The notes under the pieces are model-generated. The model was given only the letters and a program-made list of their open reading frames with translations, ran no database searches and was not told where the DNA came from. From positions 48,611,880 through 48,675,879 of the forward strand of contig CP141132.1 of the NCBI GenBank assembly GCA_035236585.1: 64,000 bases of DNA, in the 5' to 3' direction. The DNA is from Warburgia ugandensis (taxonomy: Eukaryota > Streptophyta > Magnoliopsida > Canellales > Canellaceae). A program made the position numbers and the translations under genes. Of this stretch, positions 35,119-47,965 are shown in pieces (position 1 is the stretch's first letter; every line of letters begins with the position of its first letter).

Positions 35119-38100
35119 GGGCAAAGAGGAAGGAAAAGAAAATTTTGGATCCAGAGAAAGAACCAAGCTTGCTAGAATTTCTGACGAAACAAATTGCGGT
35201 AGGTGATGCAAGACTAGATCTTGACTTTTTTGTGTTCTAAAATTACAAACTCCAATGTTTTAAACAAGCAAATTTTTTTTGGATGATTGAGATTTGATCA
35301 TAAGCATGATTGTTCTCAATTTGGATAGTTTGATTTCATATATGTGCATGGAATTTTCATGGAAATACTTTGTTCCAATCCATGATCCAGTACCTTTCTT
35401 CTATCAAATCCAATTTTGGTTCATGAATAACTTCTCATCTATTTTATGCATTTTAAGATAACCTACATGCTAGCATATGTGTATTTTATTGAGATTTTAT
35501 ATGTGTACAAGAACGCATGATCTATACTTGAAATTATATGCTACATTAGTATGATTTTCAGAATAAATATGAACATATGTCATAGAGGAGTTTTGCAATT
35601 GAAATATTCCAATTTAATTTGTGATTGTCCATGATAAAGTATACAACTATATTAACATCTTTAAGATTTAATTTCTTTCGAGTTCAAGACCCATTTGGTT
35701 AAAAATATATATACTGATGTGCAATGAAAGATGCAGGGTTTAAGCCTGACAGAAACAAATGCTCTAAGCATATCAATTATCAGATATCCTAGGTGGTTTA
35801 CAAGAAGAAGAACAGGAACAAATTTATTCAAACTTGCTAATTTTAGCAAATGCAAATAAAATAAATAATATCATTTCCTAAAATATGTCTACATAAAGTT
35901 TTGGCATAAGAGCAAGAAATGATAAGAAGTTCCCTCCAGAAACCGAAAGAGGAAACAAAGTAGTGCACATACTGTCTGGCTGTAGAAGAAGTTTAGCTTC
36001 CTTGTATGATAGGACAGTTCTGAGAGACCCATGAAATAAATAAATAAAATAAATTACCAAGTAAGTTGCTAACCTATGCTTACGGTATTATAGCTCCTAG
36101 CACTCTTCAATTGCTTTGATTCCAGCAGTGCAGCTATCGTCAAGAAATAACTAGGATGTAGCAGTATGGGTGGCATCAACAATCCAATTTGGGACTTAAA
36201 CAAAGTTGAGTACACTGTCTTGAGTTGTCATTTTAAAAGTAGGATGCATAACCAATATGATCAATTAGTTCCAAAAATTGGGTCTCATAGCGACAAGTGT
36301 AAAGCTAGACCCCACTTCTTCTTTTTTCACCTAACCGCCTAATTCATGTATCCTGAATAACATGTTTTTCTCTTGAAGATTGCATTCTTTTTTTGGTAGC
36401 AGAGAGAATTCTCATTCACCAATTCTTTGCCTTCTCCTCCTTAAAGTATTAGACTTTTGTTTTCAAACTGGAGAAAAGATTTTGCAAAAAACTAGACCCA
36501 TAATCTTGTTTAGTGCCCATTTCTGATCTCAGCATTTTGCATACCCCATCTTTTGTAACAGTGAAATCATAGAAGCTTATGATCCCGTTTGAAAGGAAAA
36601 CAGGAAAATCACCACAAGACACCAGCAAACAATCTTTACCATCCATCCACCATGGTGCAGTTTGTCCATAGGATCTCTTGTGTTCTTGACTCCAATCATT
36701 AGTATAGCTAGCATGGTAAAGAGTAAGTTCCCTAAACTTACACGCAACACTACATTTGTTTCAAACCACTCCCAGCTAAGAGTTTGGTGGAAATGATCAA
36801 TCCCTGGAATTTTCTCCATGAGGGGAGCCTCAACTTCTTTGAGAATCCATGAGATAACATGAGATGCAGCGAAAAGGCCGCAGTATGAAATCTGAGTGGA
36901 TTTCCAACTTATCCCTCTGACAACCGAGCAGCAAATCTCGCAAGCAGAAGCCACACAATAGGAGGCGAGGCAAGAAGCCGCCCACATCCTTTCCTTCCTA
37001 GAAGATGGCTAAGTTCATACGAGGGAGATGAAAGTCTTATAGCCTTCACCTAATCAATCAGAATGCATATACACATGACCTTTAATCTTTATCTCATATT
37101 TAGTTTAAACTACAACTAAAGGTATTTGGGTACATGGACTAAATGTGAATGGTTGCAAAAATCTATAAATAAAACTACTTATAAAAAAAATTCTAAATGC
37201 GTACAACATCATAATTAGCTTAATGTCTTATTGATTCCAACACTTTTCTAATTACATACACTTGATTATGTTGAGGGTGTAATGAAGATTGTTCATTCAC
37301 AATGAACCAAACAACTAGCTAGTTGTATAACGTGTTGAACAGGAAACTGCAATGAAGCTTAAGGATATGGCACTATGATCGTGGTAGCTGCACAGGCATG
37401 TGTTCTTGAATAAGTAAAGATAGGGACACATATGTATAAGCACAAGGCATGTGGCACTGACTAGCTTAGTAATGACCAAGCATATGGCACTAAGTAGCCT
37501 AACACTAGCCAAGTGCATGATGACAAGAAACTTGACTGGGACAGCAAGTACATGATATTCAATAACTAAACAAATATTAGATGTGCGATGATAAGCCATC
37601 TAACATTCCCTGGTTATACAATGTTAAGCAACTAGGATATGATCAAGTGTATAATGCATATAGATGACTAATGTAAGACCCTCGGATATTTGGAAATCAT
37701 GCTTACAGGGACTATAGAGTTATTTGGCATATGATTTGTGTTTGATAATGCTTGGAATAGATATTAAATAGAAGCTTTGTAGGTGCAAAGTGATATTAAG
37801 CTGTTCAACGGTTATGAAACCCTTTTCTTCTGAATCGTTGCTTTCATTTGATTCGTCAAGAAAATTGTACATAATTACATGTGGTTTGGCACATAAATGT
37901 TTATGCATAAGTTTTGAACTAACAAGAATGAAAATTTTGTGCTACTTGTTAGTATACCTTTAGTTTTGATTTGGGCACCTTAGTGCCATGAGATTTTGAG
38001 TAATCAGGCAACTCAATGAGTTAGTCCTATTGGTTACTATGCTAGGAAGTCCAGTTGGCCACTGGCTTTTGAACAGGTACTAGCCTATGGTAAGCATGTT

Positions 38101-38528
38101 TGACAGGAGTAAGTTGCATGGAAAGGCTACTCTTATTTTTGGTTTGATCCATCTATCCCATGCAGACGGTGTAGTCTGTATAGTACCCATAAAGAACGTA
38201 GATGGAAACTATTGTTTCCCTGCGTTCATAGTTAACCTTATGATTAGTTTGGATAGGAGATGACATGTCGATTGTTCTCAAGAATATTAACTTATGCCAC
38301 GTAGTGATTCATCATTTGTTTGAATAGTTGATGAATTGATGGATTAATCTATTTGATTTTGTTATTTGAAATAGTTTGATTTTGATGGAAATACTTATTC
38401 ATGGATTTGAAGTGCCGCTATTTGACAATTGCATTAACTTTTATAAATCAATCATGTGTATTTAATATAAATAAATAAAACTACATAGCATAGATTTCTG
38501 CTATTTTGACTAGTCTTGTATTATCTAC

Positions 38529-38548
38529 TGGGTAATTCATATTACTCA
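38529..38548. repeat. Hairpin near the 3' end of 3' LTR of F
   Basis: This copy of the TGGGTAAT...ATTACTCA hairpin lies about 390 bp before the LTR end, with CACCAAACC and CACAGG following. Confidence 0.65.
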
Positions 38549-38933
38549 CCAAACCACCCCACAGGTGAAGGGCGGAAGGAAAAGTGTGAGATTAACACGC
38601 AGGAAGTTGAGTGAACTTGGAGTTTCAAAGTATGAAGACTAGAAAATAGTTTGATTTTATTTAAGGACTTTAGTAAAATTGTAATAAATTGCAGCATTTG
38701 AAATTGTGATTGAGCTTAGTAGCGTGTGGGCTATGACTAGTAGGTATTGACTGGCTGAAAAAGTTAAACTATTACTTTGATATATATTGTAAAGTTTTAT
38801 TTGATGCACTTGGGCTTGATGGAGTAGTTAAACTTTATTATTATATTTATAAAAATATATATTTAAGGATTGATCGTGACAAGATTTTCAAAACTAAGTA
38901 GAAAATCTATTTATAAAAACCCAGGACGTCACA

Positions 38934-38938
38934 ACCTT
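38934..38938. repeat. Target site duplication of F (right)
   Basis: ACCTT immediately follows GTCACA and equals 22456-22460. Confidence 0.9.
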
Positions 38939-39945
38939 ATCCAACTACATTTCCCCCATTCTTATCCCCTCTTTCCTTATTCCTAGGTATACAATTTAGC
39001 AAGTCTTATCCCTTTCTAAAGTGGGTGAAAATATATAAAGCATAGGAGACTCTATACACATCATTCATAGGGGATTACCATGCATCATGCATCAAGGGAT
39101 TCCATGCCTCCTCCAAGATTGGTTTCCTAGCCTCTTTCATACCACCTCTCCATGCCATTTTCAAGAGACTTTGGTACAGCTCACCATCTTGAATTTCAAT
39201 GCAATTTTCATAGGAGTCCAAGGCATCCTTCAAGCTAGAATTCCAAGCCATCTCCAACTAAGTTTCCAAACATGTTTCTTTTCTTTTTACTAAGCTTTGT
39301 TCCTTTGATTCATGAACATAGTTCTTGGATGTTTTTCTTTATTGTTTTGTTTCTATTTTGTTCTCCAGTTCTTCTTCATCTAAAGGCCGTCAATCTCTTA
39401 TGGTGACAACTAAGACAAAGTAGCCTTTGGATTGCCTTATTCCTTATTAGTGGTTCTTGGATTTTCCTCTATTTGCTTGCCTATTACTATTGCTTGTTCT
39501 TTTCCTAGTTACCATTGCGAATCATCTTTTGTACCTCTCTTTTGAATTCATTACCAACTTGATTTTGTACCTTCTCTTTAATTCTCTCCATTGATTCACA
39601 TGCATGCCATCTTGGATACACATTGATCAAAAATCATTGGATTGCATGAGATGTTGAAGATTCAAGTCAAGTTCTCTTGAATGTTGCATACCTTACTTTG
39701 CATGTTTTTAATTTTCAGTCTCTATTGTATCCTGCACACCACTCTTGTAAGGGTTTTACATTCAATAATGGAGGGGCCTTCACTACTAAAAATGAGACAG
39801 AGGCTAGATAATAGATGCCTTCATGGCTAGAAGTCTATCCATTAAACCTCTACAGGAAGTTTGCTCTATTTTTTCCAGCTTGAGTCACTTATCATTAGCT
39901 TGTCCATCAAATAATGTGTACCTTGAATATCATTTTAGATAAGCA
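38939..39945 (+). mobile_element. Athila-like LTR/leader piece before fossil J
   Basis: This continues the sequence interrupted at 22460. A TATA-like ATATATAAAG lies at 39031-39040, followed by pyrimidine-rich U5-like sequence (39270-39720). No clear primer site could be seen. Frames at 39075-39293 are on both strands and not recognisable. It lies directly upstream of Athila gag remains. Confidence 0.4.
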
Positions 39946-42900
39946 AATGCTATGAATGCATACTGCAATCCTAGTGATAACCCTTACTTTGAGACCTACA
40001 ATCCAGGATAGGCTAAGCATCCTAATTTGTCATGTTCAAAGAACACTCATAAGGGAGGTCCATCTATGAACCCCCTTGTTCCAAATTTCCCTAGAGCTTC
40101 AATTCTCTAGTAGCCTCTTGGGTTTTAGTAGTTCCTTTGTCAACTAAAGAAACAACATTTAAGGAAACCATGTAGTTGTGTATAGAGAAAAATTTTAAAG
40201 ACTAGGATGAGACTAAACAAACCATAACCCATCTTCAAAATGAGAGTTGATAGAACTCTAATGTCAATTCTGAGGCTATTGCTAAACTAGAGATGCAAAT
40301 GAGTCAATTGTCTACTACCCTTAATGATAGAGACAATGAAAAATTCCATATTCATCCAATCCCAAACCTTAAGGGACAACTTCAAATAGGCACTAGCTCA
40401 AATTCACAAAAACCACCTGAGCAAGCCAATCCATGAGTACCCTTACAAGTGGATGTCAAATAAACAAGAACTTAGTGAAAACTAAGAATAAATTAGAGGA
40501 GGATAAAAAAGTTACGATTAAGGAGAAGAAGGGATAGAAATTTGAAACTTTGTCTACACCCTTAGTGGAGGCACCTTATGTGCCTAAGGCCCCATTTCCT
40601 CAACTTTTGAACAAGCAAAGAAAGGAACCAACTTTCATAAGCTAATGAATGTATTCAGACATGTATAGATCAATATTCCATTGCTCAATGCTATCAAGGA
40701 TATCCCCCCTTCAAAGAGCTCTGCACACAAAAGTGCAAGCTAAATACGCAAAAGAAAGCCTTCCTCATTGAGTAGGTGAGCTCTTTACTTCCTCATAATA
40801 CCTCAAAGTTTAGAGATCTTGGTTGTCCTACTCTATCATGTCTTATCAGAGACCACGTCATTGATAGGACATTGTTACATTTTGAGACTAGTCTGAACCT
40901 ATTGCATGTACTCTATCTGCATGTAACTAGGGCTAGGTGAATTAAAGTCAGCCAAAACCATGTTACAGTTTGCAGATAGATCAATTAAAATTGCACTTGG
41001 TATGGTTAAAGATGTCCTGATACAGGTGCACTAATTTTGTCTTTTTGACAATTACATTGTCCTAGACACCAACTTATATCAGACCTTAGTAGTCAAATCC
41101 TAGTTATTCTTAGACATCCTTTCTTGGCAATGCCCTATGCCATCATCAACTATCAGCATAGTGTGATGAAACTTTCTTTTAGCAATGTGTAAGTGAAACA
41201 TAATGTGTTTAATGCCAATCACTAGCATCTAGACCTTGATGATGCCTTCATAATCAACATGATTAAAGGTCTAATTCCATATGCTTTTCCACCATCCTCT
41301 ACTGGAGACCCACTTGAGGCTAGTCTTGAACATTTTCATCTTGAGATACATAGATGAACTGAATACTCTCATAAATGTTGCACCAATGATGGATACCTCT
41401 CAATGGAGATGGAACCTCTTCCGTAGTCCAAATATGTCACTATACTTGCAGTTGATAAACCCGCCAATCTGGTTCCAAAATCATTGCCTAAAGACTTCAA
41501 TTATTCTTACTTAGGACCTAATGAATCTTTGCCTATGATCATTGGCTTAGATCTCAATCAAGAATAGGAAGGCAATCTACTTAATGTTCTACATGAACAT
41601 AAGACAAATTTAGGCTAGACTATAGTAAACATAAAAGGTATTGAGCCTATTATATGTATGCATTCTAATTTACATTGAAGAGAACACTAAAACATCAAGG
41701 GAAACATGGAAAAGACTTAACCCCAACATGAAAGAGGTTGTTAGAGATGAAGGACTTAAATTGTAAGATGTTGGTATCATATACCCCATTTTTTATAGCA
41801 CTTGGGTCAGTCCAATTCAGGTTGTACCTATGAAATCTGGATTCATGGTAGTTTGTAATGAAGATAATTAATTGATCCCCACTAACATGACTACCAGGTG
41901 GAGAGTTTGCATTGATCATTGTAAGCTGAACTTGGTCATAAGGGAAGATCACTTTCCTCTTACTTTCATTGATGAGATTTTGGAAAGGTTAGCTAGCCAG
42001 AAATATTATTGCTTTCTTAATGGTTACTTTGGTTATAACCAAATCCCCATAGCACCTGAGGACCAACAGAAGACTACCTTCACCTGCCATTTTGGGACTT
42101 TTGCCTATCGTCGTACGTCCTTTTGATAGTGTAATGCTCTGGCTACCTTCCAAAGGTGTATGCTAAACATTTTTTCTGATATGGTATAGAGTTTCTTAGA
42201 AATTCTTATGGATGCTTTTTTAGTATTTGGGTCATCTTTTGATGAATGCTTACACCATTTGAAATTAGTTCTCACTATGTGTTAGGAGAAAATTTTAGTG
42301 TTGAATTTGGAGAAATCCCACTTTACGGTGATAAGTGGCATTGTTTTAGGGCATGTGATCTTAGCTAATGGATAGAGGTTGATAAAGCCAAGGTAGATTT
42401 AATTGTTAACCTTCCGCCTCCTAGGACAGCAAAGGAAATTTGTCTGTTCCTTGGCCATGCGGGGTTTTACTAACACTTCATTAAAGAGTTTAGCAAAATG
42501 TCCAAGCCCTTATGCAATTTACTTGACTTTAATGAAGACTGCTTACAATCTTTTGACTGTCTCAAAGTAGAATTAATGTCTACTCTCATTAAACGACCAT
42601 CTAATAGGAGTGCACCATTTGAGATTATGTGTGATACCTTCTATTATGCAATAGGTGCTGATAAACTTCCCCATGTGATGTACTATGTAATTAGAACATT
42701 GAATGATGCACAACTCAGTTATTCCACTATGAAGAAAGAGTTGCTAGTAGTTGTGTTTGCCTTAGAAAACTTTAGATCCTACCTCTTAGGGTCTAAGGTT
42801 ATCATCTATTCTAACCATGCTGCCTTGAAGTACCTTCTTTTTAAGAAAGATGACAAACTTGAGCTCATTCGATGGATTCTATTATTGTAGGATTTTGACA

Positions 42901-44190
42901 TTGAGATTTGTGATAAGAAAGGCTCTGAGAATGCAGCGGAAAATCATTGCTTATGCTGTCATTCAATCTAATACTGAGTCCAGCACTTTCACTGAGTCAT
43001 TTATAGATGAACAGTTGGTGGCTATATCCTAGTTACCTTGGCATGCTGATATTATAAACCATGTTGTCACTTATCAAATGTTAGATCATTGGTCTAAACA
43101 AGATAGGCATAGAATTCTTGTCAAGGTTAGACACTTCGTGGGCCAATCTGTACTTATTCAAGTATTATTCTCATCTGGTAATTAGGAGATGCATACAAGA
43201 TATCTAGTATTATCAAATTATTTGCTTTTGCATGACCATATGTGTGGTGGGCACTTTAGTGCAAAGAAAACGACTACAAAAATTTTGTGGTGCAGTTTCT
43301 ACTGGCCCACCATCTTTAGGGATTCACATGCTTATTACATAGCATGTGCCAGATGTCAATAGTTAAAGAGTATAGGTAAAAGAGATATGATGCCCTTGAA
43401 TACCATTTGATTATTGATCCTCTTATTGTTTGGGCATCAACTTTAGAAGACCTTTTCCCATTTCCTTTGGTCACCTTTACATCGTTGTGGGAGTGGACTA
43501 TGTGTAAAAATGGGTGGAAGCTATAGCATGTAAGACCAATGACTTCAAAGTGGTGGTCCAGTTTCTAAAGGAAAATATTTTTGCATGTTTTGTTACTCCA
43601 CAGGATATTATTAGTGATTGGGGAAAACACTTTTATAATAGAGTGTTCGAAAATCTAATGAAGAAATCTAGTGTCAACCGCAAAATTTCTACCCCATAAC
43701 ATCCCCGGAGTAGTGGACAAATAGAAGAACTAAAAAGATCTTGGAAAAGATTATTAATCCTAGTTGGAAAGAATGGTCACTTAAGCTTAATGATGCATTA
43801 TGGGCTTACTGTACTACATTCAAAACCTCTATAGGCATGTCACCCTACCATTTGGTCTATAGAAAGGCCTGTCATCTACCGGTTGAACTTAAGCGCAAAG
43901 CATATTGGGCCATTAAGAAACTCAATTTTGACTTAGCTAATGTGGAGACCCACAGAAAGCTCCAACTCATTGAATTGGACTAATTTAGGAAAGATGATTA
44001 CGAGACTGCTAGGATATAAAAGGCTGGAATGAAGGCTCATCATGATAAGCACATTTTGCATAAGTCCTTCACACTAGGACAAAAGGTCCTATTGTATAAC
44101 TCTAGGTTGCTTCTTTTTCTTAGCAAGCTTTATTATTGATGGACTAGACTCTACATTATCCTCCATCTAATCACCATCAAATTAGGAGGG
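39946..44190 (+). pseudogene. Athila-lineage gag-pol fossil J
   Basis: The order is gag C-terminal part (about 39946-40450), protease region (about 40560-41250), reverse transcriptase (about 41690-42360), RNase H (about 42480-42980) and integrase (about 43200-44100). Tell-tale phrases are ERLASQKYYCFLNGYFGYNQ and FTCHFGTFAYRR in reverse transcriptase, LLVVVFALENFRSYLLGSK in RNase H, and [14 protein letters not shown] with [13 protein letters not shown] in integrase. These wordings are characteristic of plant Athila elements. It is heavily decayed, with more than a dozen breaks. Element F sits in the sequence just before it, so J is older than F. No envelope-like frame is recognisable. Confidence 0.9.
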
Positions 44191-47100
44191 TCGAGAGCCA
44201 CCTTCCTTCCATGGAGAATGACGCCTCCCCCCTTTTCAAATTAGGAAATTAGCCAGCCTATGACTTTCTCTCTCTCTTATGTAATGCTTATTACATCATC
44301 TTCACCTAAATTTCTTCCTACAAACTCCACCTCATCCCTAGATATAGATCTCCACCTCTTTCTAGATTAAACATTCATCAAATTGGATGTTACAACATCT
44401 ATATATAACCCCATGTTTCCAACATTTTTTTTCTAAGTAAAGGTGGGTGAGACACCTTGAAGCATAGCTCTTAATTAGTGATTCTTTGAAGCTTGGTCCT
44501 TGGATTTTCTTTAGTACTTTTCTTCCTTTAAATTTCTAGTTATTGTCTTGGTTATTTTCACTCCAAGTCTAGTAGTTTTCTTACTTTAATTTAGTTTTTC
44601 TTTCTTTAGTTCACTTGTTTTGCTTTCCAGTTTTGCACCCTTCTTTCCATCTAGATTTCCCTTTCTTCTTTACCTCAAATTCACTTATTTTTTTTATATT
44701 TATTATTCTCTTAATGTTCATGTTAAATCTTCTCTGGTAGTGATATCCATGTTAATGATACACCTTTGATGGTCATTGTGGAGCATGGATTTCACAGGAA
44801 AAGATAAGGCCAAACATATAAGGAGAGAGGATTGGGTGTATCTAACATGTAGTCAAATGCAAAAACAATGCAAAGGTGGCAAGGTTTATGGATGGATTTC
44901 AGAACCTAATTGATGGGCAAAGATAACTCAATGAATGCACAACATGTTCTCCTACATGGGTGTTGAGTGCTTAGTATTGTATCAAAAGCCCTCAAAATTT
45001 TGTATTGTTTTAGTGCATTAGATTGATCATTTTTACACATATACTATGAATTTACACCAAATTGGTTATATTTTATCTAACCATAATACACTATATTCGC
45101 AACATTAGATCACCATCCAAAGGTAATTATGTTTAAAATTATTTGTAAAATAATAATACTAATTAGTATTTTTGTATTTTTTATAGGTTGAATTCTAAGA
45201 TCCAAGTGGTAACATCCAGCCAATCAATATTTTTGTTGCCAATCAAGCTTAAATGTAAATGGACAGGTTAGATCAATCTAGGATAAATTTTAATGAACCT
45301 GTAAAAGCACAGGTTTTGACAATGTTTAAATGCAGAGGAGAATTTCATGCTCATGCAAGTCCAAATTACTCACACTTATTGTGTGAAGTGGAAGATCATA
45401 TACATGGCCCACTCACTCCTTCATTCTTACATAGGTCAGGGCCCACAAGGTTGAGAATGTATGACATGTGGATGCTAAGGGAGTGTATGGGACATCATGT
45501 AATAATAAGGGGCTGATAAGATGGTTTCATAAATTGGAAACCAAATCAAAACCATGTGAGTGGAAATGGAGGATTGGATGAGTGGGCTGCTTGTGTTGAT
45601 TTCGCAATGAAGGCTGCTCTATGTTTTTCAACAATGGTTGCAGCCATGTGTTCACAATAAAGGCTACTAGCTATAGTAAAAATGCAAACTAGTTGCTTGA
45701 CATCTTTACAAAGAAGGAGGTGTTCCTACTATTGTAGAGGGAAAGCATCTAGAAGCATATTCCATTTTGATAATTAGATGAATGTTGGAGGCTTAAACAA
45801 TCAATGGTTGGAGATTGGGAAGATCAAGATGGTAGAGTAACTACTAAACAAAAGCTTCTCCTCACACTTTATAAGGAGGAGAGGCTACGACATCCAAGAG
45901 AGGAGGAGGAGTTGAAGTGGGGAGAAAACTCTAACTCCTTATTAGAGCCACTTCCATTATGATAAACTTGCATTATCTCATATTGATATCTGTAATTTAC
46001 TATAGTTTCTCCCATGTAAATTCTTGAAGTAAAGGAAGTTGTTCTTTAAAAGTCTCTCTCTCACACAAATTTTGTTTTGAAGTTTCAACCGTTGTGATCT
46101 TGGATTGCTTTTGGTTTACCTCACTTTCTATTACTACCATTCTAGTTTCTAGATGGTATGAATGGCAGCGAGTAATAGGTTATATTAATAATTTTGAAAA
46201 AAGAGAAGCTAGAAAGTAGTTTCCTAGCCTTCCCTCGAAAGATTTTCATTAGGGAAAAGCACGAAATTAGGGTGAGATACATGTTTTCAAACCCTGTTTC
46301 ACTATCGCTACCCCACTAACTGTGCACAATAGAGCACTAGTTTTCTCTCTTGTATGAGCTCAACTTAGTGTTTCTTGATGATCTAAATCATTGATAATAC
46401 AATCCTCTACCTGATGAAGAAGTTGACTGAAGTCATCTTGAGGACAAGCAACAAAAGAGCTAGAAATTCTCTCCCCTCTCCCCTCTTACTATTGTTTCCT
46501 ATAAGAGAAACATAGCCTGCAGTTTCTTTCCTTAATCTTATCATTTTTTTCTTATGATATAAACCATTATGAATGCTCTCCTAAATCTTAGGAAGAAGTT
46601 TACATTGATTTGTAGCAATTTTATAGAGGTCTAACCATGGTGGATCAAAGATCTTTAATTCTATTGGTTTTCTCCAAGATCTACTCATATCATCAAATTC
46701 GTTCATATCCATTTATGTTAGATATGAATTGCATTAAAAAATTCATTCTTTAAGTTAGAGAAACTAATGGAGCCAAAGTGACCAACTTTATCACAAGACA
46801 AGAAATTTTCTTCAACTCACAATTGTTACTATCACTCATGGATTTAGGTTACTTTTATATCTCATTCTATGCTTATTTATTTTTAGTGTATAATAACTAG
46901 TTCTTAACAAATCACGTAAAGAGAATTTGTGGGTATGAATCTCTAAAAGATAACCACATGTTCACTCTAGAAATTTAAACCCAATTTTTCTATAGGGCAT
47001 GCTAGTGACACTCTTTATGTTACTATTACACTAATGTAGGTGCAAGTTCTACTTTGACTTCTATTTTGATTTGGTCAAAATTTAAGGTGAAGATTCTCGG

Positions 47101-47965
47101 CTACAATTGATATGTCACACATCAAGGGAATGTTGTGACACTTACTTGATACATAAAACATTATTATGTTATTTTTCTTGCTCTTTATTATTTTTTCATA
47201 ATTTTTCCTTTTCTCAATCATTGTAACAATCAAGTAAGTAAAAAATAGCTAAAAATTAGATACTCTTTAGCATACTTTTTAAGGTTATTATTTCTTTAGT
47301 TGTAGATTATTTTGATAAATTTAAAGTTTTAGTATTTTGGATTTAAATAATTAATGTTTAAATTTCAAATCAAGTTAGGCTAGTTTACTCTTTCCTAGGA
47401 TTAGAGTGATCTAACATAAAAGAGGGAATACCACTTATTAATTTTAATATTTTAAATATTTGAAATTTATCTCAATTTGGAAAAGATAGAATTATCCTTT
47501 GTATAATTCTTTGGTTCTATATCATTCCCCTTTATGATGAATACTTACAACTAATCCGTGATATATTATAGTTAGGTTTTACATAGAATACTTAGGATTT
47601 GATAATCAATCTAATTTCTAATGACCCATGATTTTAAGATTAAAATTTTAAAGAAATCACATTCCAAGACAATATCGATAGTTTCAATTTACTCAAGTTA
47701 TAAAGAGGAATGACTAGTTGTGGACCTTAATGCTAGTCATGGTGATCGCTAATCCAAAATTGTAGTTGATTTTCCTAATTTAATCTCATCTCATCCATTT
47801 GATCATTTTATCACCTCTTATTATAATCTTTTCTTTTTTGTCAATTTTTAGGATTATTATTGTAGAATAATTAGGTGCCTTAAATTCACACTCTATCCTC
47901 CCATGGAATTGACCCAACAAATATTAAAATTGACTAACTGTACACTTGTAGGAAATCTCTCAACA
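44191..47965 (+). mobile_element. Athila-like LTR remnants
   Basis: No coding sequence is recognised. Two promoter-like places are visible: CTATATATAACCCC near 44400 and CTTTATAAGGAGG near 45865. Each is followed by AG/CT-rich leader-like sequence and AT-rich U5-like sequence. The right end, CTCTCAACA at 47965, directly precedes a primer-like site, so the last part is an LTR ending there. The first part follows integrase of J and may be its 3' LTR. The 85-residue frame at 45259-45516 is not recognised and probably lies in a U3. Internal boundaries could not be fixed. Confidence 0.4.

Larger units (their letters stand above)
22461..38933 (+). mobile_element. Element F: Ty3/gypsy chromovirus, Tekay/Del type, two LTRs
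   Basis: This is the best-preserved retroelement in the window. In order it has a 5' LTR (22461-29661, with LTR E inside), a tRNA-Met-type primer site (29662-29675), gag-pol remains (29815-34360), a polypurine tract (34394-34407) and a 3' LTR (34408-38933). Both LTRs start TGTAATGGCCCAC and end GTCACA; without E they are about 4.5 kb each. The flanks are a perfect 5-bp duplication (ACCTT). By hand over about 340 aligned LTR bases I count roughly 8% differences, which implies an insertion several million years ago or more, depending on the rate. The ends are complete; the coding interior is broken, with about ten interruptions, so it is a fossil. It interrupts older Athila-like sequence. Confidence 0.95.
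34408..38933 (+). mobile_element. 3' LTR of element F
   Basis: It runs from TGTAATGGCCCAC to GACGTCACA, 4526 bp, without an insertion. It aligns with the 5' LTR from end to end. It contains a TATA box (34977-34982), a GA/GAA microsatellite (35053-35118) and a hairpin (38529-38548). Frames at 35661-37908 are shadows in LTR sequence; several have counterparts in the 5' LTR because the LTRs are repeats. Confidence 0.93.

Noticed and set aside
36577-36987. 136-residue minus-strand frame as a gene, supported by a similar frame at 27269-27801
   Set aside because: Both lie at the same place in the two LTRs of F, so the similarity comes from the repeat. There is no sign of coding constraint.
45259-45516. 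85-residue frame as a small host gene
   Set aside because: No domain is recognisable, it is short, and it lies in LTR-like sequence with a promoter-like site downstream. Kept only as part of the LTR remnant.
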